From: Pseudoxanthomonas wuyuanensis
GTDB lineage: Bacteria; Pseudomonadota; Gammaproteobacteria; Xanthomonadales; Xanthomonadaceae
Assembly: GCF_900215535.1 (NCBI RefSeq)
Contig: NZ_OCND01000003.1
Coordinates: 255,737 to 319,736, forward strand
Length of the DNA: 64,000 nt
Direction of reading: 5' to 3'
Positions 53,374 through 61,308 of this stretch are shown here, piece after piece. The translations under genes and the position numbers were made by a program. Each line of letters opens with the position of its first letter. The stretch's first letter is position 1. The notes beneath the pieces were generated by a model. The model was not told the DNA's origin and ran no database searches. It saw only the letters and a list, made by a program, of their open reading frames with translations.

Positions 53374-54690
53374 TCATTCCTTCATGTAGATTGCGCCCAG
53401 TTTGTCGATTTCGTCACCGGCGCGTCCGTTGAATCCAGCGATGTGCCAACCCGCAGGTGCCGTCAGCGTATAAGAGTCAGCGGTAGGCGAACCTGCCTGT
53501 AGCCGGCGGCCTTGGTTGGTGTGAACTTCCAGCGAGAAAACACGAGTGCGATCGTGGCGCTTGCCCAAGGTAAAGGTCATCGAGACCAGTTTTTCGCCCG
53601 CCCGCAACGACAGGCTTTTCTCGGTGCCACCGGTGCCGCCATGGCCCAGGGTGACGCCGTTGCCGAGAGTGAGGGCCACGGCATCGAGGCGGGAGCCGCC
53701 GCGAAGAGTCAGTACATGGATCGGCCGCCCGGCATGGGGCGAGGCCAAATCATTGAACGGCGTGCCGTGCGGGCCACCAAAGGTATCGCTGGTGCGGACG
53801 TCCTCACCCGCAGCCCAACCGAAGCGGGTGAAGAGCGGATAATGATCGGACAGCGGCTGGCCCTGCTCGTTGTAGAACCGTGCGTCGTCGTTGCTGTAAC
53901 TGTCGGCGACCAGAAGCAGGTTCGGGGCGTCGCGGTACAGGATCTTGTCCACTACTTCGCAGTCATTGCTTGGCGGCGTGCCGCATAGCAGCGCATCGGT
54001 GCCGGTGGCCGGAGCGGTGCCCTTGACCAGTTCGATCCACGGATCGCGCAGGTTGTTGGCCTGGATCAGTTCGCGGATGTTGTCTTCGCTGCGGGTGTAG
54101 CGGGTGTTGGAATCCATCATCACCAGTACCGGGTTGCCGGCTGACCAGTTCTGGATGAACTGCGACATCTGGCTGATGTTGTTGCGGCGTGCGGCCAGAT
54201 CGGCGCTTCCGACGCCCGCGTTGGGATGGGCGTTGTACACGTCCAGCCACTGGCCTTCGGCCAGGCGCAAGCGCATGAAGGTGAAGCCCTTCGGCGTCAG
54301 GCAATCGGTGCCGTTGCACTGGTTCCATTTGACCCGGGTGAACTCGCTGAAGGGGTAGCTGCTCAATGTGTTCAGGCCATCGCCGAAGGCCGCGCCACCG
54401 CTGGTCGGCGTGCGGTAGGGATGGGTGTCGCCAGCGTACAGCGCGGCGTGATAGTTGAAGTCTTCCTGTACGTGGACCAGATCGAAGGCGGCGAGCTTGG
54501 GCGCCAGCAACGGCGTGTTGGTTTCGGGATTACCGCTGGAAAGGCCTTCCGGCAGGCCGGCAATGTTGTAGCTGAGCACGTCAAGCACGCCGATTTCGGA
54601 CTGGGTCTGTGCTGCAGCCTGGCTTGCCAGACCGAAGGCGAGGGCAAGCGACAGGCTGCAGGCGCGGATGATGCGGAATTGCCTGGTCAT
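53374..54690 (-). CDS. Endonuclease/exonuclease/phosphatase-fold protein with C-terminal jacalin-like domain
   Basis: A 438-residue exported protein. After a signal peptide ending A-A-A-Q it has an EEP domain: L-S-Y-N-I-A-G-L-P, H-V-Q-E-D-F, Y-N-A-H-P-N, V-M-M-D-S-N-T-R-Y, V-D-K-I-L-Y-R and S-D-H-Y-P-L, the metal and histidine motifs shared by DNase I, sphingomyelinases and inositol-polyphosphate phosphatases. Residues about 305-438 resemble a jacalin-like lectin, with T-F-G-G-P-H-G, I-H-V-L-T-L-R-G-G-S-R-L-D-A, G-H-G-G-T-G-G-T-E and the H-T-N-Q-G-R segment. The substrate is open. It is the last gene of a minus-strand set with a histidine acid phosphatase. Confidence 0.8.
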   Translation of the reverse strand: MTRQFRIIRACSLSLALAFGLASQAAAQTQSEIGVLDVLSYNIAGLPEGLSSGNPETNTPLLAPKLAAFDLVHVQEDFNYHAALYAGDTHPYRTPTSGGAAFGDGLNTLSSYPFSEFTRVKWNQCNGTDCLTPKGFTFMRLRLAEGQWLDVYNAHPNAGVGSADLAARRNNISQMSQFIQNWSAGNPVLVMMDSNTRYTRSEDNIRELIQANNLRDPWIELVKGTAPATGTDALLCGTPPSNDCEVVDKILYRDAPNLLLVADSYSNDDARFYNEQGQPLSDHYPLFTRFGWAAGEDVRTSDTFGGPHGTPFNDLASPHAGRPIHVLTLRGGSRLDAVALTLGNGVTLGHGGTGGTEKSLSLRAGEKLVSMTFTLGKRHDRTRVFSLEVHTNQGRRLQAGSPTADSYTLTAPAGWHIAGFNGRAGDEIDKLGAIYMKE

Positions 54691-54782
54691 GAGCGGGACT
54701 CCTGGATAGAAAAGCCGGGAAACGCCCGGCACGTCGGTTGCGCGCTCGCGTTGCCGCAGGTGCGGAAGCGGAAGAAGGCGAT

Positions 54783-56096
54783 TCAGTTGCCGTCCGTGAC
54801 GATGAAACCGGGGTCGATTGCGGTGTTCATCGCTTGCGCCAGTACGTCCAGCGGGCAGTCATAGGCCGGCGTAGCCGTGCTGCAGCCGGGAATGAAAACC
54901 TGCGCGGTCAGCGGCGGGGTATCCAGGCTGAGTGGACGCCGTTCGCGCAGTTGCGACAGGCTCTGCGCGACGTAGCGGGTGCGGATCACGCGATTGCCAT
55001 CGGCGCGAAGCCAGCGTTCGAACACCAGTGCGCCGCCAGGCGGAGTCTGGTCGGGCTGGTAGCCGGGCAGCTGCCAGTGCAGGTCGAGCAGGCCGGCCAG
55101 CAGGGTCAGGGTCCCGTCGTGGCCGGAGACCACCACCAGCGGTTCGCCGTTGCCGATCGGCGCCTGGTGCATGGAGGCATCGGTGCCCTGCAACAGCGTG
55201 GCAAGCAGGCGCGAGGCCAGCTGCGAACTGGCCATCCGCGCCACGTCCGGCGCGCGCAGGCGCAGCGCGAACTCGGCCTGGTGCGGGGCGAACGCGCGCA
55301 GCAACGTAGCTTCGTCCAGCCCTCGCCAGCCCAATGCAGCGAAGTCTTGGCCGTCGGCCCAGCCCATCAGCAGGCTTTCGGTGAGCCCGGAAGCGGTCGC
55401 TGCCGGGCCTTCGATGCCGGGGATGCCTCGCGGCGGGGTGGGCAGTGCCGCCGGCACCGCATCGAGGCGGCGTTGGCTGGGCACGGCGTCAGCCGGGCAG
55501 GGGCGTTGCGCGCATTGCAACAGCAGCGCCTGCAAGCTGTCGATGGCATCCTGCTGTGCCGCATTCCAAGCCTGCGCATCGGCGCCGATGCGGCCGGCAA
55601 GTGCGGCTTGCATGCGGGCGCCGGCGATTTCGGCGTGCAACGCCGGCGGGCCATCGAACATCGGGTCGGATCGACCCTCGGCGACGTGATGCACTTCGGC
55701 ATCGCAGCCGGGCGTGAGGGTTTTCGCCAGCGCCTGCGCGGTGGCGATGGTGCGCTGGGTGCGATTGGCCCAGTAGTAGGCGCGGCTGCAGTCGCGGCGA
55801 TCGCCGCGCAGCAGTCCGGCCTGACGGTAGTAGGCGTGATAGTAGTTGCCGAGCAGGCTTTCCAGTTCGACGCCATTCGTGGTCAGGTGACCGGCGGGCA
55901 CGGAGAAGCTCGGCCACGGCCTCAGTGAGAACTCGCCCAGCTTTTCTGGCGAGGACATGGCCGCGCGCACACCATGACGCTTGAGGATGACGACTTTTTC
56001 CAGCATGTCCTGCGCTGCACGGGCGTCGGCAAGCGGGAAGGCCAGGGCAAGGGCGAACAACACGTGGACATGCAGGTTGCGTGGGAAGAATGGCAT
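54783..56096 (-). CDS. Histidine acid phosphatase (phytase/AppA-like)
   Basis: A 437-residue exported phosphatase. After a signal peptide it has the nucleophile motif R40-H41-G-V-R44-A-A (usual form RHGxRxP; the last position is Ala here) and the proton-donor motif S-G-H326-D327-G-T-L. Family members include AppA phytase and glucose-1-phosphatase, which act in the periplasm. Placed after a TonB receptor under an ECF sigma/FecR pair, it is a good candidate for removing phosphate from phytate or sugar phosphates. The substrate is inferred, not shown. The downstream gene starts 92 bases further on. Confidence 0.88.
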   Translation of the reverse strand: MPFFPRNLHVHVLFALALAFPLADARAAQDMLEKVVILKRHGVRAAMSSPEKLGEFSLRPWPSFSVPAGHLTTNGVELESLLGNYYHAYYRQAGLLRGDRRDCSRAYYWANRTQRTIATAQALAKTLTPGCDAEVHHVAEGRSDPMFDGPPALHAEIAGARMQAALAGRIGADAQAWNAAQQDAIDSLQALLLQCAQRPCPADAVPSQRRLDAVPAALPTPPRGIPGIEGPAATASGLTESLLMGWADGQDFAALGWRGLDEATLLRAFAPHQAEFALRLRAPDVARMASSQLASRLLATLLQGTDASMHQAPIGNGEPLVVVSGHDGTLTLLAGLLDLHWQLPGYQPDQTPPGGALVFERWLRADGNRVIRTRYVAQSLSQLRERRPLSLDTPPLTAQVFIPGCSTATPAYDCPLDVLAQAMNTAIDPGFIVTDGN

Positions 56097-56169
56097 AGGG
56101 GCGAGCGGGGAAGTTGGAAAGGGCTGCGGGAGTGGCCGATGCCGCTCCCGCAGAACACGCCGCGACGGT

Positions 56170-59013
56170 TCAGAACCGCGCGCGCAGGCCGAGCGACCAG
56201 GTGCGACCGTAGTCGGTGTAACCGCCGAACAGGTGGTTGCCGACGTACTGGCGCTGCACTTCGCCGGTCAGGTTGATCGCGTTGGCGAACACGCTCAATT
56301 GGTCGCTGACCTTCCACGACACGCTGGCGTCGAGGCTGCCGAAGTCGTCGCTGTTGAGCGTGGCCAGACCGGCATTGCCGACCGAGTTGACCACGTCGTC
56401 GAGCCAGCTGTAGCTGACGCGTGCGGCGAACGGACCCTTCTCGTAGAACAGGGTGGCGTTGTAGCTGTTCTTGGCCACGCCTTCCAGCGCGTCGGTGAAG
56501 GTCTCATCGCCGTCGTGGTACTCGGCCTCGCTGTCGGTCCAGGTGTAGTTGAGCTGCATGCCCAGGCCGTCCAGCGGCGCCGGAAGGCCGGCGAATACTT
56601 GCTGCCAGGCCAATTCCGCACCCTTGACGCTGGCCTGGCTGCCGTTGGTCTTGGCCGAGAGCAGGTAGGTCTGGCCCTGGTAGTCGAAATACGACTTCTG
56701 GGTCTGGATGAAGCTGGAGATGTCCTTGTAGAACAGTCCGGCGGTCAGCGCCGAGGTCTTGTCGATGTACCACTCCCAGCTCAGGTCGTACTGCCAGGCT
56801 TCGTACGGGTCCAGGTTCGGGTTGCCGCCGCTGGCGGTCAGGGTGGTGCCGGAGTTGAAGGTCAGCTTTGGCGACATGTCGGTCAGGTCGGGGCGGGTGA
56901 TGACCTTGGCCGCGGCGCCGCGCAGGACCATGTCGTCGCGCAGGTCCCAGGCCGCGTTCAGCGAGGGCAGCACGTTGGTGTAGTCCTTCTCGAAATGCAC
57001 CGGAGTGGTGGCACCGTCGACGACGGAGTGGCCGTCGGAGGCCGACCTGGTACGCGACAGGCGCACGCCGACGTTGCCGCGCAGCGGGCGCCCTGCCAGG
57101 TCATGGTCGAAGTCGGTCATCAGGTAGCCGGAGGTGATTTCCTCGTCGATCGTGTACGAGTTCTGCAGGTCGCCGGCCTTGGGCATCGCGTCGAAGTCGG
57201 CATCGGTCGGCCAACCGGCCCAGAACGGGTCCTCGATCGGCGCCAGCCACGAGTTCGGCAGGCTGCCGTTGGCGCCGGACAGGAAATCGCTCACCGGCAG
57301 CGAGGTGAAGTGGCTGTCATCGAAGTAGACGCCGGCGATGCCGGAGGTCTTGTTGCTCGGATCGCGGCGCTGGTAGTCGCGCGAACGCTCGCGATACTTC
57401 ACGCCGGCCTTCAGGTTGCGGAAGAAGCTGCTGTCGAGCGCGCGGTCGGCGTCGAACTGCAACGCCGACTCCTTGTCGACCACGTCGATCGTGCGGAATT
57501 CCAGGCGGCGGCCGGGGGTGCCGCCGGCATCGGTCGGGTCGTAGCTGGCGAAGCTCAGGCTGGGCACGTTGTCGCCGGAGGCGATGGGGACGACCACGCT
57601 GATGCTGGTGTCCTTGCCGGTGATGAAGCGGGTGCGGCGGATCGGGTCGGAGTCCCAGCTATCGGCGGTGGAGCGGAAGGCTGTGCCGGAGAACGTCCAC
57701 AAGTCGCCGATCCACTTGCCGTTGAGGTTGGCGGCCTTGTTCTCGTCGGTGATGCCGGAGGTCTCGCGGCCGATCTGGATTTCCGCTACGTCGGTGCTGA
57801 ACGAGGTGACCGCGCCGTTGCTGGTCTGGACGTCGTTCATGGTCGCGTAGCCCAGGTTGCTGATGCCCAGCGCGTATTCGTCGTAGTTGACCTTCTGCCG
57901 GGCGTAGAACAGGTCCAGGTTGAGGTCGAAGCGGTCGGTCGGGCGCCACTGGAACGCGGCGCTCACGCCGGTGCGTTCGCGCTTCTCCAGTTCCAGGGTC
58001 GGGCGGAAGGAAGTCATCACGTAGTAAGGCACGCTGTCCGTGGGCGCGTTCCAGCCGACCTCGTTAACGCGGTCCTGGCGGGTGTGGCGGATCGAATGCG
58101 CCGCCGAGACCAGGAAACCGAAGGTGTTGTCGGCGCTGACCCAGTTGAACAGCCCTGACACGCGCGGATCGTTCTCGTCGGCCAGTTCGGGGTGGCTGTT
58201 CTCCAACGAGCCGCTGAACATGGTCTTGCCCAGTTGCAGAGGCTTGAACGTGCGTACGTTGACGATGCCGCCGATCGCGCCTTCGTCGAGGTTCGCGCTC
58301 GGGCTCTTGATCACTTCCAGGCCCGACACCAGCTCGGCAGGCAGCGTGTCGTAACGGAACTGGCGACCGGTCTGGCCGGAGGTGCGCACATTCTCGTTGA
58401 CCGCCATGGTCTGGCCGTTGAGCGTGGTGATCTGGAAGTTGGGGCCGAGGCCGCGCACGCGCACGTACACGCCTTCGCCGCGGTCGCGGGTGATGGCCAC
58501 GCCGGTCACGCGCTGCAGCGCTTCGGCGACGTTCTGCGCCGGCAGCTTGCCAATGTCCTCGGCGGCGATCACATCGACCACGTTGTCGGCGTAGCGCTTG
58601 AACCGCGATTGCTCGCTCAGGCTGCCGGCGTAGCTGCCAGTCACTTCGATGGTCTCCAGGTCGATGGCCTGCGCGGCTGGCGCCGCCGCGGTCGCGGTCC
58701 GGGTGGCGGATTTGTCGCGCAAGGTAATGATGTTGCCGTCATCGGACTGGATTTCCAGCGTGGTGCCCTCCAGGAGTTTCTTCAGGGCTTCACGCACATC
58801 CATTTCGCCGCTGACCGCCGGCGTGTCGACGCCCTGCAGTGAACCGGCGGGCGCGACTATCTGTACGCCGGCCTGGCGTGCAAATTCGGGGATCGCGTTC
58901 ACCGCCGGCTGAGCCGGCACGTCGAAGCTGCGCTGTTGCGCCATGGCCTGCGGCGCGGAAACCAATGCGAGCATCACGGCGCTGGCCAGGAGGAGTTTCT
59001 TCGGTCGTATCAT
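56170..59013 (-). CDS. TonB-dependent receptor with N-terminal STN signalling domain
   Basis: A 947-residue outer-membrane receptor. The signal peptide ends A-M-A at residue 25. An STN (secretin/TonB short N-terminal) domain fills residues about 28-100 (F-D-V-P-A-Q-P-A-V-N-A-I-P-E-F-A-R-Q-A-G-V-Q-I). Then come a TonB-box-like E-T-I-E-V-T-G-S-Y, a plug of the Xanthomonas/Caulobacter type (L-P-A-Q-N-V-A-E-A-L-Q-R-V-T-G-V, L-N-G-Q-T-M), and a barrel ending G-L-R-A-R-F. STN receptors signal ligand binding through FecR to an ECF sigma factor; both are encoded just upstream on the same strand. Confidence 0.94.
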   Translation of the reverse strand: MIRPKKLLLASAVMLALVSAPQAMAQQRSFDVPAQPAVNAIPEFARQAGVQIVAPAGSLQGVDTPAVSGEMDVREALKKLLEGTTLEIQSDDGNIITLRDKSATRTATAAAPAAQAIDLETIEVTGSYAGSLSEQSRFKRYADNVVDVIAAEDIGKLPAQNVAEALQRVTGVAITRDRGEGVYVRVRGLGPNFQITTLNGQTMAVNENVRTSGQTGRQFRYDTLPAELVSGLEVIKSPSANLDEGAIGGIVNVRTFKPLQLGKTMFSGSLENSHPELADENDPRVSGLFNWVSADNTFGFLVSAAHSIRHTRQDRVNEVGWNAPTDSVPYYVMTSFRPTLELEKRERTGVSAAFQWRPTDRFDLNLDLFYARQKVNYDEYALGISNLGYATMNDVQTSNGAVTSFSTDVAEIQIGRETSGITDENKAANLNGKWIGDLWTFSGTAFRSTADSWDSDPIRRTRFITGKDTSISVVVPIASGDNVPSLSFASYDPTDAGGTPGRRLEFRTIDVVDKESALQFDADRALDSSFFRNLKAGVKYRERSRDYQRRDPSNKTSGIAGVYFDDSHFTSLPVSDFLSGANGSLPNSWLAPIEDPFWAGWPTDADFDAMPKAGDLQNSYTIDEEITSGYLMTDFDHDLAGRPLRGNVGVRLSRTRSASDGHSVVDGATTPVHFEKDYTNVLPSLNAAWDLRDDMVLRGAAAKVITRPDLTDMSPKLTFNSGTTLTASGGNPNLDPYEAWQYDLSWEWYIDKTSALTAGLFYKDISSFIQTQKSYFDYQGQTYLLSAKTNGSQASVKGAELAWQQVFAGLPAPLDGLGMQLNYTWTDSEAEYHDGDETFTDALEGVAKNSYNATLFYEKGPFAARVSYSWLDDVVNSVGNAGLATLNSDDFGSLDASVSWKVSDQLSVFANAINLTGEVQRQYVGNHLFGGYTDYGRTWSLGLRARF

Positions 59014-59143
59014 TTCGCTGCTCTTGGGTAGTTCCCCGAAAATGGGGCGTCATCCCAATAGAGCAGCGGCGCGTACCGTTTCCGCCACTTGTCACGAAAA
59101 ATTCATGGGCGTAGCGGACCGACGACGAGGCAGCGTCAACTGC

Positions 59144-59177
59144 CTAGGGCGGATCCCCAATGGATGACACGCCCTAG
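59144..59177 (-). promoter_or_regulatory. Hairpin between fecR-type gene and the TonB receptor gene
   Basis: CTAGGGCG and CGCCCTAG are perfect 8-base arms with an 18-base loop, directly after the FecR stop codon on the minus strand. There is no T-run. Together with the 164-base gap it may reduce read-through into the receptor gene or separate two promoters. Function unproved. Confidence 0.45.
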
Positions 59178-60167
59178 TCACTCCCGACTGATGATCACCT
59201 CGTTGTCCTGCTGCCTTACTTGCGCATCAAACGCGGCGGCAACGGCGCGGGCGAAGCCGGCGGGGTTGCTGGTGGCGAACAGGCCCGCCACCGGTTCATT
59301 GGCCAGTTTCGTGTCGGCAATGATCAGGCGAGTGTCGCTGTACCGGGAGAAACTGCGCGCGGCATCGGCCAAGGTCTCGCCCTGAAATGCGATCTTGCCC
59401 TCGCGCCAAGCCAGTTCACGTCGCAAGTCGTCCGCGGACAGCGGTACGGTCGCGACTTCTCCGGGTTTCCCCTGCACCAACAAGCGTGTGTTGGGCGTCA
59501 AGTTAGTAGCCGCGTTGCCGCCGGGGATTTCAACGTTGCCATCCTGAACCACCACTTGCGCTGGCTGATCATCGAGTTTCCGGACGACGAAAGCTGCTGC
59601 GTGTGCGTCAAGGTGCCGCCCATCGATCTCGATCATCAACGGTTCGTCGCCGGCCGCTGCCTCGATGAACACTTCGCCGCGCACCACTTTTACCCGAAGG
59701 CGGCCGCGCTCGTCATAGACCTTAACCTTGCTCTCGGTGTTCAGCGTGAGTGTGGAGCCATCGGCCAACGGCACCCGGCGCATTTCGCCTTTGGCCGTCG
59801 CATAGGCCGTCGGCGCTGGAATGCTGACGAACAGGAATGCTACCAGCAGCGCAGAGGCTGCAACTGCGCCACTCCACCGCAATACTTCATGCCTACGCGC
59901 ATTCCGGCGCGATGACCTTGCGGGCGGCCGCACTGCCACGCGACATACCGATACGGGCAACTCGTGCAACTGGCCGTGACCGCGCAACGTTTCCGCCCGC
60001 ATCCACAGCGCTTTGGCCCGAACCCATGCACCGCGACGGCGTGCATCGCCAGCCAGCCAGCATTCCAGATCCGCGGATTCTTCCGCCGACAGAGGCGCAC
60101 GATCCACCCGCGCCAACCACTCTGCCGCCGCCTGCTCAATATCCTTGCTAGTTTCTCGTTCGCTCAT
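59178..60167 (-). CDS. FecR-family anti-sigma / sigma regulator
   Basis: A 329-residue inner-membrane protein. The cytoplasmic N-terminus has the FecR W-L-A-R-V-D-R-A-P-L-S and D-L-E-C-W-L segments that bind the sigma factor. A membrane helix (residues about 95-112) follows. The periplasmic FecR domain has G-E-M-R-R-V-P-L-A-D-G-S-T-L-T-L-N-T-E-S-K. The last 70 residues form a DUF4974/STN-like domain (F-S-R-Y-S-D-T-R-L-I-I-A-D). It transmits the receptor signal to the sigma factor, whose gene overlaps its start by 20 bases. The ATG at MSERET fits this layout. Confidence 0.92.
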   Translation of the reverse strand: MSERETSKDIEQAAAEWLARVDRAPLSAEESADLECWLAGDARRRGAWVRAKALWMRAETLRGHGQLHELPVSVCRVAVRPPARSSRRNARRHEVLRWSGAVAASALLVAFLFVSIPAPTAYATAKGEMRRVPLADGSTLTLNTESKVKVYDERGRLRVKVVRGEVFIEAAAGDEPLMIEIDGRHLDAHAAAFVVRKLDDQPAQVVVQDGNVEIPGGNAATNLTPNTRLLVQGKPGEVATVPLSADDLRRELAWREGKIAFQGETLADAARSFSRYSDTRLIIADTKLANEPVAGLFATSNPAGFARAVAAAFDAQVRQQDNEVIISRE

Positions 60168-60732
60168 CGGCCCGCTGTTTTTCCCGTTCCATTCCCCTAG
60201 AGGTTTGGACGGGCAGGCTTCCGCCACTGGCCATCCATTCTCCCAGCCAGCGTATGCCGCGGGCAATGTGCTTCTCGACAGTACTCTCGGCCAAGCCCAT
60301 GCGCTCGGCGATCTCACGCTGCGGCAGGTCATGGACGCGGCGGAGAACGAAGGCTTCCCGAGCCTGTCCAGGCATGGCGGAGATCAACGAGGCCAACCGC
60401 CGCAGCTCATCTCGATCCAAGGCAGCTCGTTCCGGCGTCGCGCCTTCGTCAGCGAACTCGACTTGACCCAGGTCTTCGATCGAATGGATCGAAACCACCT
60501 GTGCACGGCGGATATTCCTCACCACCAGCGATTGCGCGACCTGGAACAGATAGGCGCGCGGATTGAGGATGTCGTCCAGATCTTCGCGCTCAGCAAGGAT
60601 GGCGTAGCTTTCTTGGATGAGATCATCTACATCAAAGGCTGGAGCGTGGCGGCGCCCCAGCCATGCGCGCAACGCAGGCTCGTGCGGCAGGACGCGCTGC
60701 ATGAACCATCGGGTGCGGGCAAGATCATCCAT
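60148..60732 (-). CDS. ECF RNA polymerase sigma factor (FecI type)
   Basis: A sigma-70 family ECF factor (194 residues from the ATG at 60732; an upstream ATG at 60789 would add 19). Region 2 is visible as D-D-L-I-Q-E-S-Y-A-I-L and region 4 as L-P-Q-R-E-I-A-E-R-M-G-L-A-E-S-T-V-E-K-H-I. I chose the start at MDDLAR because AAGG lies 8 bases upstream and the extra residues are low-complexity. It should direct transcription of the receptor, the phosphatase and perhaps itself when the receptor is occupied. It overlaps the FecR gene. Confidence 0.9.
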   Translation of the reverse strand: MDDLARTRWFMQRVLPHEPALRAWLGRRHAPAFDVDDLIQESYAILAEREDLDDILNPRAYLFQVAQSLVVRNIRRAQVVSIHSIEDLGQVEFADEGATPERAALDRDELRRLASLISAMPGQAREAFVLRRVHDLPQREIAERMGLAESTVEKHIARGIRWLGEWMASGGSLPVQTSRGMEREKQRADERTRN

Positions 60733-60823
60733 CGCGCTGCCTTCAGACCCCGATTCTCCGCCGGATGGTCCCTGCCTGTCGAAAATCATCTGTATCGCTT
60801 CCGGCCCCCATCCCCGAACTGGA

Positions 60824-60922
60824 AGACGCTAAAGCTTCCATATGACAATTCGGTTTCGATGCCGCGTTGCAGCGTCTTTTTCCTCCTGCCCACCGTTCAC
60901 AGCCGGCTTTGCGGCTTTTTTT
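60824..60922 (+). terminator. Two T-run hairpins on the plus strand in a gene-free stretch
   Basis: Plus-strand hairpins with T-runs: AGACGCT (60824) pairs with AGCGTCT (60871) before TTTTT, and AGCCG/CGGCT (60901-60916, 6-base loop) before six Ts. No plus-strand gene lies upstream, so they may end a small RNA or be leftovers. The 519-base gap between the sigma gene and dusA otherwise holds only the decayed transposase below. Confidence 0.45.
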
Positions 60923-60961
60923 GAACGGCATGGTCTTCTCTTTTCGGCCGCGGCTCTGTCG

Positions 60962-61115
60962 TCACAAGATCCTGGGCCAAAGGACCAAACTGCGAATCTG
61001 CGCGGCGGTGAGGAAAGAGGCAGGTTCTTGGCGTGGCTGTCATTGCCTTTATCGGCAATCAAGTGCTCGGTACCCAGGCCTTGGATTAGGGTAGAAGCTT
61101 CCGCACAATCCGCTC
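60962..61115 (-). pseudogene. Decayed IS5-family transposase fragment
   Basis: On the minus strand, R-A-D-C-A-E-A-S-T-L-I-Q-G-L-G-T-E-H-L-I-A-D-K-G-N-D-S matches the central catalytic segment of IS5-family DDE transposases (H-L-I-A-D-K-G-Y-D-S-D). A few bases later, in a different frame, F-L-T-A-A-Q-I-R-S-L-V-L-W-P-R-I-L followed by a stop matches the C-terminus of the same family. The middle, about 60 codons in intact copies, is missing and the frames do not join, so it cannot work. No terminal inverted repeats were found. Confidence 0.65.
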
Positions 61116-61308
61116 GGGTAGCGACGGCCCGCTGCCACAGGAACGATTGTTTGCGTCGGGCCCGGGCCACCAGCGGTTACCCGAAGCTGCGGAACCGTCG
61201 CCATTCAGGCGTGCTGCATGCGTGCGCTGATTCCGTCGTGGGGGGCCAAGCCGGGCGAACCCAGTGCGCACACCACTCTGCTTGATGCACTATCATGCGA
61301 TTGCTTTA

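Noticed and set aside
28784-60732. The phosphate/inositol region as a mobile genomic island
   Set aside because: No integrase, tRNA border, direct flanking repeat or intact transposase was found. Base composition and codon style match the rest of the window.
60842-61285. A plus-strand open frame of 147 codons before dusA
   Set aside because: It has no family resemblance, contains the two T-run hairpins, and overlaps the minus-strand transposase relic.
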